From the NCBI GenBank assembly GCA_016213595.1, contig JACRAA010000483.1:1-11988 (forward strand): a stretch of 11,988 bases of DNA, in the 5' to 3' direction. Positions 5,931-11,032 of the stretch are shown here, piece after piece. The notes under the pieces are model-generated. The model did no database searches, had not been told where the DNA came from, and saw only the letters and a list, made by a program, of their open reading frames with translations. Origin of the DNA: Actinomycetota bacterium (GTDB lineage: Bacteria > Actinomycetota > Actinomycetes > Propionibacteriales > Propionibacteriaceae). The stretch's first letter is position 1; every line of letters begins with the position of its first letter. Made by a program: the position numbers and the translations under genes.

Positions 5931-6248
5931 TCAGTGCTGGTGCTCGTGACCGCTCGAGTCCTTCGAGCTCGAGCGGCGGTTCATGGCCGCCATCATCACG
6001 GCCATCATGACCATGCAGCCGACCGCCGAGAGGATGGCGCTGCCTCCGGCTCGCCCGGTGAGCACGAGGAAACCCACCACGAGAAGCATCGGGGCGCACA
6101 TCAGCAGGTGCATGCCGTGATGTGCCCAGCCATGCTTCTTCCTCCCTCCCCCGACCGGCTCCCTAGCCGGCATCGGTCCGGTCGGGGGCGTGTAGTGGGT
6201 GTACGAGTCCTGCGTGGACCCTGGGCTGTACGGGACGGTGGGCTCCAT
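5931..6248 (-). CDS. Small two-helix membrane protein with His/Met-rich segments
   Basis: This 105-residue protein has a Pro-rich N-terminal 35 residues, a HGWAHHGMHLLMC segment (39-51), a first membrane helix (about 48-64), a short RAGGS turn and a second helix (about 70-89) rich in Met (M79, M81, M82, M85, M86, M89), then a hydrophilic tail ending HEHQH. Cysteines C51 and C78 lie in the two helices. The layout resembles small DUF2933-type membrane proteins of metal-resistance loci, but I cannot assign the family firmly. Closely set His, Met and Cys suggest Cu(I)-type metal binding; this is inference. The start is well supported: AAGGAG (complement of 6254-6259) ends 5 nt before the ATG. It is divergent from the DUF3105 gene and convergent with DUF302. 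Confidence 0.75.
   Translation of the reverse strand: MEPTVPYSPGSTQDSYTHYTPPTGPMPAREPVGGGRKKHGWAHHGMHLLMCAPMLLVVGFLVLTGRAGGSAILSAVGCMVMMAVMMAAMNRRSSSKDSSGHEHQH
5950..5976. terminator. Perfect 9-bp hairpin at the 3' end of the His/Met-rich gene
   Basis: CCGCTCGAG (5950-5958) and CTCGAGCGG (5968-5976) are exact complements around a 9-nt loop. It lies inside the coding end of the leftward gene, 20 bp before its stop, and about 95 bp past the stop of the convergent DUF302 gene. It could end the rightward DUF302 transcript (U-less terminators occur in actinobacteria) or reflect codon choice in a Ser/Arg-rich stretch. Confidence 0.35.
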
Positions 6249-6488
6249 GGGCGCTCCTTGGTTCAGTGGGCCTGCCCCGAGGATCGCGCGCCAACATGGT
6301 GAGGGACGATCGGTTCCGTCAAGGTCTGGTGAAGGCTGGCGGAGCTCCTCCCGCTCCTCCGTACGGGCCGGTCCAGTCCGGGGTCGCCTGGGTTCGCGGG
6401 AGGGGAATCGGGGGCATCCTGGTACTCCTCAGCGTGCTGGGTCCCCCTCAGCGCAATGACCACCACGTCGACCAGGAGAGTGGGAACG
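6249..6488. other. Divergent intergenic region before the DUF3105 gene
   Basis: 240 bp separate the leftward His/Met-rich gene from the rightward DUF3105 gene. Apart from the ribosome sites at both ends and pyrimidine-rich tracts around 6349-6361 I see no clear operator, strong hairpin or consensus promoter. Promoters for both genes should lie here. Confidence 0.4.
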
Positions 6489-7097
6489 ATGGCCAAGAAC
6501 AACGCCCGAGCCCGGCTCGCTGAGATCCGTCGACAGGAGGAGGCTCGCCTTCGCCGTCGTCGCATCATCGGCATCACCGCCGGTACCGTCGCGGTCGTCG
6601 TCGTCGTGGTGATCATCATCTGGGCTGTGGGGCGGACCGTCGTACGTTCATCGAGCGCGAGCGCCGTCGTCTCCTACCCAGGACTCGCCCGCGACCACGT
6701 GGACGGCCCCGTGAGCTACAAGCAGACGCCGCCGGCGGGCGGTCCGCATGCGGCCGTCTGGCAGAACTCCGGGATCTACTCCAGCCCGGTTCCCAACGAG
6801 AACGCCGTGCACTCCCTCGAGCACGGCGCGATCTGGATCACCTACCGGCCAGACCTGCCGGCCAACCAGGTCACGGAGCTCCGAGGGGACGTGACGGGCC
6901 AGCCGTACGGGCTGCTCAGCCCCTACCCCGGACTTCCCGCCCCGGTCGTGGCCACCGTCTGGGGCGTCCAGCTCACGGTGCAGGACGCGAGCGACCCTCA
7001 GCTGAAGGCTTTCATCGCCAAGTACGCCGATGGCAGCCAGGCGCCTGAGCCGCGCGGCGAGTGCACGGGCGGCGAGGGGACACCTCTGTCGAGGTGA
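6489..7097 (+). CDS. DUF3105 membrane-anchored protein
   Basis: From ATG 6489 the protein has 202 residues: a very basic cytosolic N-terminus (AEIRRQEEARLRRRR), one membrane helix (about 26-47) and an exported DUF3105 domain. Domain marks are GLARDHVDGPVSYKQTPPAGG (66-85 region), H87, WQNSGIY (91-97), the HSLEHGAIWITYRPDL block (108-123), LLSPYPGLPAPVVATVWG (142-159) and a C-terminal PEPRGECTGG. The block with H108, E111 and H112 looks like a possible metal site, but the family's function is unknown. Many relatives that I recall carry Cys in WQNCG; here it is Ser94, leaving C192 as the only cysteine. An ATG at 6456 would add 11 residues but has no ribosome site; AGGAG at 6474-6478 favours 6489. 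It converges on the GH28 gene with a 30-bp gap. Confidence 0.88.
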   Translation: MAKNNARARLAEIRRQEEARLRRRRIIGITAGTVAVVVVVVIIIWAVGRTVVRSSSASAVVSYPGLARDHVDGPVSYKQTPPAGGPHAAVWQNSGIYSSPVPNENAVHSLEHGAIWITYRPDLPANQVTELRGDVTGQPYGLLSPYPGLPAPVVATVWGVQLTVQDASDPQLKAFIAKYADGSQAPEPRGECTGGEGTPLSR

Positions 7098-7127
7098 CAC
7101 GGGGTTCGGTGCTGATGACCGCGCCGG

Positions 7128-9170
7128 CTACTGGGTGCAGGATCCCGTCGGCTTGCTCGTGCCAGGCGGCGGAGAGACCCGTACGAACGAGTTGCCCGTC
7201 GAGTAGGCGTCGAGCTTCCACGGGTTGACGTTCCCGAGCACGCTCGCGAAGCAGACGTCCGTGAACTGCGAGCTCACGAGCCCCTGGATCGACGTCGGGT
7301 TCACGTTGCGGAACCGGACGTGGTCGAACGAGAAGCCGCTCACGGTAGCGGTGCTGGCACTGACCGCCGGTCCGGCCTCCACGAGGATCACGGGGTTCTT
7401 CGTGCTCGTCGGCATGGCACAGGTGGTGGTGTTGTTGCCGTCGACGCTGACGTTGCTGACCTTGATGTCCGTGAACGTCGCCGACCCGGCCGGCACGTAG
7501 CCCGACGGGGACTGGCTGTAGGCCAGCGAGGCGATGAACGCGTTGGTGGCCAGGCAGGCCATCGCGGTGTCGCGGAACGTGATGTTGCGCGCACCTCCCG
7601 CCATGTCGGACGTCGACTTCATACGGAGACCGCCCGTCTCGGTCGTGTACATGACGTTGTCCTCGGCCAGGATGTTCTCGACCCAGGCAGCGGTGTGGCT
7701 GCCGATGGCCACGCCCCCATGGCCTTTGCGGAGGTAGTTGCCGGCGATCCAGACGTCCGAGCTGGGGCGGCCCTGGGCGCCGTACACGCCCTGTCCTGCT
7801 GCGAAGTTCACCACGTCGTCGCCGGTGTCGAAGAAGTTGTTGACGACGATGCCGTTGCTGGTGCCGCCGAACTCAAGGCCGTCACCGTTGTTGGTGTTGA
7901 ACGTGGTGTGACGGGTGCCGTAGACGGTGACGTTCGCAGAGTCGAGGAACATCACACCGTGGAAGGCGGGGTTCTCCGCGCTGAAGCCGTCGAGGTAGAG
8001 GTTCTTCACTCCCACGAACGTCATGAGGCTGGAGCGGTACTGCCCGTACAGCGAGGAGTCGCTGATGGTCGCGGGCGGGTTGACGATCCCGATGAGGTCT
8101 GCCGTGTTCTCGCGTGCGTGCGTGACCTGGCTCGCCGCCAGGATGCCGTCTGTGGCGACCTTGGACGCGCTGCTCGCCACGTACTGCGGCAGCGAGGCGC
8201 CCGTCTCGTCCACGATGCTGCCCGGTGACGTCCGCTTCCAGCCGTTCCCGTCGATCGTCCCCGTGCCGACGATGCGGACGTTGTCTGCGCCGGCGCCGGG
8301 AACGCGGCCGGCCTCGGCCCGCCCGTTGTCCTCGGGGATGACGTTGATCAGCGAGGGCGGCCGCAGGTACGCGGTGTAGCTGGCCTCCGTCGGCACGGGA
8401 TCCGGGATGCCGTACAGGTAGTAGCCCTTCTCGAGCGGGTAGTCCTGCCACCGGTCGGATCCGAGCAGCCGGGCTCCGGGGGCGAGGTCGAGCGTCATGT
8501 TGCTGTGGAGGAACAGGGCTCCGGTCAGGAACGTTCCGGACGGGATGACGACCGTGCAGTTCGGGGTGCTGCAGTCGTCGATCGCCTTCTGGATCGCACG
8601 GGTGTTCAGCGTGGTCCCGTCGCCGACCGCACCGAACTGGGGGTCGGTCACGACGGACCGGTGCGTCGGGCTGGCCATCCGTTGGGTGATCGTGGCGCTG
8701 GGCGCCGACAGGGACCCGTCGGAGTGGACGGCGCGCACGGAGAAGTCATGGAGGGAGTTCTGGCGCAGCCCGGTCACCTTGAACGCGTGCGCCAGGGTCT
8801 TGACGTGGAAGCCATCCGTGTCGCGGCTGTAGAAGCTGTCGATGTACTGCTGGGCCGGCGCGTTCTGACGGGCGTTCTCCTGGGAGGAGCCGAGGATCGC
8901 GCCGTCCATGTAGACCCGGTAGTCGACGACCTCCAGCGAGCCGCCTTCGGGCTTGTTCCACACGAGTAGGAGGCTCGTGTCATCCGACGACGCCGCAGGG
9001 ATGCAGAGGTTGCTGGGAGCCGAGGAGGACACCCCTTCCAGGCGTACGTTCGCCGTCGTGCAGGAGTTGTCGGTCTTCTTGTCGGGCGCTGCGACCGCGG
9101 GGGACGCGGCCAGCCCGGCCAGCGAGAGCGACAGTGCCAGGACGACAGCCAGGGATCGGGGTGTATCCAC
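7128..9170 (-). CDS. Secreted GH28 polygalacturonase (exo-type, FnIII + beta-helix)
   Basis: This 680-residue enzyme should cleave alpha-1,4-galacturonan (pectin backbone) outside the cell. A signal peptide covers about residues 1-28 (basic TPRS start, Leu-rich core, AVAA cleavage region). A fibronectin type III-like domain follows (about 60-165), then a right-handed beta-helix (about 175-665). GH28 catalytic marks are present: NTNNGDG (425-431) with D430, the acid pair D451-D452 in DTGDD, H484 in KGHGG, and R516/K518 in the LRMKS form of the RIK motif. The FnIII-GH28 order and large inserts resemble PehX-type exo-polygalacturonases, which release digalacturonate, but exo action is inferred. 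Start: GTG 9170 has GGAGGT (9176-9181) 5 nt upstream; the frame stays open to 9395 only by reading antisense-free through the tRNA gene, so longer starts are rejected. A LacI-type operator lies upstream. No other pectin gene or transporter is in the window. Confidence 0.92.
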   Translation of the reverse strand: MDTPRSLAVVLALSLSLAGLAASPAVAAPDKKTDNSCTTANVRLEGVSSSAPSNLCIPAASSDDTSLLLVWNKPEGGSLEVVDYRVYMDGAILGSSQENARQNAPAQQYIDSFYSRDTDGFHVKTLAHAFKVTGLRQNSLHDFSVRAVHSDGSLSAPSATITQRMASPTHRSVVTDPQFGAVGDGTTLNTRAIQKAIDDCSTPNCTVVIPSGTFLTGALFLHSNMTLDLAPGARLLGSDRWQDYPLEKGYYLYGIPDPVPTEASYTAYLRPPSLINVIPEDNGRAEAGRVPGAGADNVRIVGTGTIDGNGWKRTSPGSIVDETGASLPQYVASSASKVATDGILAASQVTHARENTADLIGIVNPPATISDSSLYGQYRSSLMTFVGVKNLYLDGFSAENPAFHGVMFLDSANVTVYGTRHTTFNTNNGDGLEFGGTSNGIVVNNFFDTGDDVVNFAAGQGVYGAQGRPSSDVWIAGNYLRKGHGGVAIGSHTAAWVENILAEDNVMYTTETGGLRMKSTSDMAGGARNITFRDTAMACLATNAFIASLAYSQSPSGYVPAGSATFTDIKVSNVSVDGNNTTTCAMPTSTKNPVILVEAGPAVSASTATVSGFSFDHVRFRNVNPTSIQGLVSSQFTDVCFASVLGNVNPWKLDAYSTGNSFVRVSPPPGTSKPTGSCTQ

Positions 9171-9205
9171 GAGAGACCTCCGTTGGTCAGGATCGGATGG
9201 TCCGC

Positions 9206-9211
9206 ACCCTA
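9206..9211 (-). promoter_or_regulatory. Candidate -10 box (TAGGGT) for the GH28 gene
   Basis: Leftward reading gives GTTAGGGTGCGG, a TANNNT-type box that would start transcripts about 30 nt before the GTG. With a 17-bp spacer the -35 position (9229-9234) overlaps the palindrome at 9232-9245. The -35 match is poor, as expected for an activated or tightly controlled gene. Confidence 0.4.
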
Positions 9212-9231
9212 ACAACGGGGACGCATGCAAA

Positions 9232-9245
9232 GGAAGGCGCTTTCC
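9232..9245. promoter_or_regulatory. LacI-type operator palindrome GGAAGGCGCTTTCC
   Basis: The 14-bp site is a near-perfect palindrome with a central CG (9238-9239) and one mismatched pair. This GGAAANCGNTTTCC shape is typical of LacI-family sites that control sugar genes. Centred about 69 bp before the start codon and overlapping the presumed -35 region, it would let a repressor block the pectinase promoter until an inducer is present. No lacI-family gene is in the window, so the regulator acts from elsewhere. Confidence 0.55.
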
Positions 9246-9359
9246 GTTGATGCCGTCGTTTTCACTGCCCAATTGGAAGTGGTGGGGAGAGCGGGGGCGA
9301 CCCGACGAGAAGCACGGCGATTCCTGCTGTGCACGGTGACGAAACGTGGACCTGAAGGG

Positions 9360-9432
9360 TGGAGCTAAGGGGATTCGAACCCCTGACCTTCTCATTGCGA
9401 ACGAGACGCGCTACCAACTGCGCCATAGCCCC
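9360..9432 (-). tRNA. tRNA-Ala (anticodon CGC)
   Basis: The complement folds into a complete 73-nt cloverleaf. The acceptor stem GGGGCTA pairs with TAGCTCC and includes the G3:U70 wobble that identifies alanine tRNAs; A73 is the discriminator. The D arm has GGCGCAGTTGGTAGCGC, the anticodon stem TCTCG/TGAGA encloses loop TTCGCAA with anticodon CGC (reads GCG), and the T arm is GGGGTTCGAATCCCC. The 3' CCA is not encoded (CCC follows A73). GCG is a common alanine codon in GC-rich genomes. It lies between the glpR end and the GH28 promoter, on the same strand as both. Confidence 0.97.
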
Positions 9433-9444
9433 TTGCGGCTGCCA

Positions 9445-9474
9445 AGACTAGCAGGCGGCCCGGTCGGCCTCCAA
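9445..9474 (-). promoter_or_regulatory. Candidate promoter of tRNA-Ala
   Basis: On the minus strand TTGGAG (complement of 9469-9474) and TAGTCT (complement of 9445-9450) are spaced by 18 bp, with the tRNA 5' end 12 bp beyond the -10 box. The -35 box falls in the loop of the hairpin at 9457-9485, so the terminator of the upstream operon and this promoter overlap. Confidence 0.45.
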
Positions 9475-9485
9475 CCGACCAGGCC
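9457..9485 (-). terminator. Candidate intrinsic terminator of the glp-rimJ-glpR operon
   Basis: GGCC (9457-9460) and GGTCGG (9462-9467) pair with CCGACC (9475-9480) and GGCC (9482-9485), giving an 11-position stem with one C/A mismatch and a 7-nt loop. It starts 20 bp past the glpR stop. No U tract follows, which is usual for actinobacterial hairpin terminators. Confidence 0.55.
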
Positions 9486-9505
9486 GGGAGACGGAGCCCA
9501 CCGGG

Positions 9506-10240
9506 CTACTCGCCTGAGGCGCGACGGTGCTCGCGGACCTCGGTCTCGAGGCCCGCGTCGGCAGTGACGGGGACGACTGCCGCAGGGGCCGCGGGGGCCG
9601 AGAGGTCGATCGTCCGTACGGTGCGAGGGGTCAGCGGGCGGGACACGTACGTGATCGGTGTGACCGGGATGGGGTCCCACAGGCTCATCGTCGGTACGGG
9701 TCCGGAGATCTCGATCGAGAGCTCGTGCTCGGCGAGGAGGTCGTCGTCGAGGCCGGCGGTCGGGATCGCGATCGCAATCGTCTCCTCATCGTCGGACAGC
9801 TCCACATCGGCGAGCTCGGCGTCCAGACGGCGGTACATCCTGGCCGTGCTCCACCGTGAGGCGAAGAGCCACACCACCAGGGCAGCACCCCCGGCCGCCG
9901 CGGTCCACCAGCGGGTGAGGCCGAGAACCGTGGTCACGGTGAGGAGGACGACGGTCAGCACGAGCAGGAGGAGGATCCGCGTCCGACGCCGGGCCGCGCG
10001 GAGCGACCGTACGTGCAGCTCACGCCTCAGCGCCGCCCGCAGCAGCGGTGTCGACACCTCGGCCGTCGGCTGGACGGGGTCGCTGTTCTCACTGAGGCGC
10101 AGCAGCTTCGCGTCGTCGGTGAAGTTCAGCGTGTGCTCCACGTCGACGGACGACTGGTCCCGGCGGTTGAGGTACGACGGGACCAGGTAGGCCAGCCAGG
10201 CGGCGACGAGTACGCCGAAGATCAGCCCTGTGGTGCCCAT
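9506..10240 (-). CDS. glpR: GlpR-like membrane receptor of the gephyrin-like divisome protein
   Basis: The 244-residue protein has the three-helix layout of the actinobacterial GlpR family: an N-terminal helix at about 4-24 (GTTGLIFGVLVAAWLAYLVP), a basic loop with RRELHVRSLRAARRRTR (72-88), and a helical pair at about 88-107 and 113-130. An acidic C-terminal part follows, with the conserved segment SLWDPIPVTPITYVSRP (186-202) and VRTIDLS (208-214). In Corynebacterium, GlpR is the membrane receptor of Glp and helps tie FtsZ/SepF to the envelope; here the gene sits two genes downstream of glp, which supports the same job. The ATG at 10240 has no ribosome site, and a TACATT box ends 7 bp before it, so a leaderless mRNA is possible. 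A 114-bp gap separates it from rimJ. Confidence 0.8.
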   Translation of the reverse strand: MGTTGLIFGVLVAAWLAYLVPSYLNRRDQSSVDVEHTLNFTDDAKLLRLSENSDPVQPTAEVSTPLLRAALRRELHVRSLRAARRRTRILLLLVLTVVLLTVTTVLGLTRWWTAAAGGAALVVWLFASRWSTARMYRRLDAELADVELSDDEETIAIAIPTAGLDDDLLAEHELSIEISGPVPTMSLWDPIPVTPITYVSRPLTPRTVRTIDLSAPAAPAAVVPVTADAGLETEVREHRRASGE

Positions 10241-10244
10241 GGCG

Positions 10245-10255
10245 ACGAATGTACG
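10245..10255 (-). promoter_or_regulatory. Candidate -10 box (TACATT) for leaderless glpR mRNA
   Basis: Upstream of the glpR ATG the minus strand reads GTACATTCGTCGCC-ATG. TACATT is a good TANNNT box whose end lies 7 nt before the ATG, so transcription would start at or next to the A of ATG. No Shine-Dalgarno sequence is present, which fits. The -35 region is poor. Confidence 0.4.
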
Positions 10256-10329
10256 ACACGGACCGCCGAGTGCCGAGTGGTGCCACGCCGACGGGAGCGA
10301 ATCCCCTCGCCAGTCAGTTGGGACGGTTC

Positions 10330-10344
10330 CGGGAGTGCGTCCCG
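10330..10344. terminator. Short hairpin after rimJ (weak)
   Basis: CGGGA (10330-10334) and TCCCG (10340-10344) form a 5-bp stem with a 5-nt loop just past the rimJ stop on the minus strand. It is too short to call a terminator with confidence; it may only attenuate transcription into glpR. Confidence 0.2.
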
Positions 10345-10354
10345 CTCGTACCGC

Positions 10355-11032
10355 TCACTCGTGCCGGGGAATGCCCGGCCCCAACCGCGCCCACATGCCT
10401 TCGGGCACTTCTTCGGCGTTCAGCGCGAAGCACTCGTGGTCGCGCCAGTCGCCGTCGATGTGGAGGAACCTGGGCCGCAGGCCCTCGTAGCGGAACCCGA
10501 GCTTCTCCACCACGCGCAGCGACCGGGTGTTCTCGGGGCGGATGTCGATCTCCACCCGGTGGAGCCGCATCGTCCTGAAGCAGTAGTCCGTGGCGAGCGC
10601 GACGGCGGCCGGGATGATCCCCCGCCCGGCCCAGCGCTCGTCGACCCAGTAGCCGATGCTCGCCCACCGCGCCGCGCCGTACCTGATCGCCGACACCGTG
10701 AGCTGCCCCACGAGCTGTCCCTGCCCCTCCTCGTCCGGGGAGAACCACACGAGCCAGGGCAGCATCTCGCCGCGCTTCGCCTCGTACGTGAACTGGCCGA
10801 TCATCGACCGTCCGCCCGGCCGCTGGCCCCCGGCAGGCGTGGTCGCGTCCCACGTCCGGAGCCATGACGAGTTGCGGCGCCGCATGAGGTCCCAGGCGCG
10901 TACGTCGCGGCGACGGAAGGGCGCCAGCGTGACGCCGGCGTACGAGACCGTGGCGGGCCAGTGGTGCTCCCTGGGGTAGGTCGGCCCGGACACGGTCGGC
11001 GCGTCAGTCGTCCAGGAGCCAGAGGTCGACAT
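10355..11032 (-). CDS. rimJ: GNAT acetyltransferase, RimJ-like
   Basis: From ATG 11032 the protein has 225 residues and one GNAT fold. The acetyl-CoA binding motif A is VDERWAGRGIIPAA (about 130-143), with the R/Q-x-x-G-x-G pattern, and the later NTRSLRVVEKLGFRYEG (about 168-184) is the RimJ/RimL-type motif B. The N-terminal VTLAPFRRRDVRAWDLMRRRN and SSWLRTWDA match actinobacterial proteins annotated as ribosomal-protein-alanine acetyltransferase; the true substrate is untested. The start overlaps the end of glp by 29 bp, so translation is probably coupled. Other starts are GTG 11038 and GTG 10993; none has a strong ribosome site. Its fixed place between glp and glpR in actinobacteria could point to a link with cell division, but that is inference. 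Confidence 0.85.
   Translation of the reverse strand: MSTSGSWTTDAPTVSGPTYPREHHWPATVSYAGVTLAPFRRRDVRAWDLMRRRNSSWLRTWDATTPAGGQRPGGRSMIGQFTYEAKRGEMLPWLVWFSPDEEGQGQLVGQLTVSAIRYGAARWASIGYWVDERWAGRGIIPAAVALATDYCFRTMRLHRVEIDIRPENTRSLRVVEKLGFRYEGLRPRFLHIDGDWRDHECFALNAEEVPEGMWARLGPGIPRHE

Noticed and set aside
7320..8228. Plus-strand open frame (302 codons) antisense to the GH28 gene
   Set aside because: Low-complexity Arg/Val/Asp product, no ribosome site; the opposite strand has full GH28 motifs.
9171..9395. N-terminal extension of the GH28 gene to 9395
   Set aside because: It would be translated through part of the tRNA-Ala gene and lacks a ribosome site; GTG 9170 has GGAGGT and begins a clean signal peptide.
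10013..10867. Plus-strand open frame antisense to glpR and rimJ
   Set aside because: Compositional shadow with no recognisable domain.
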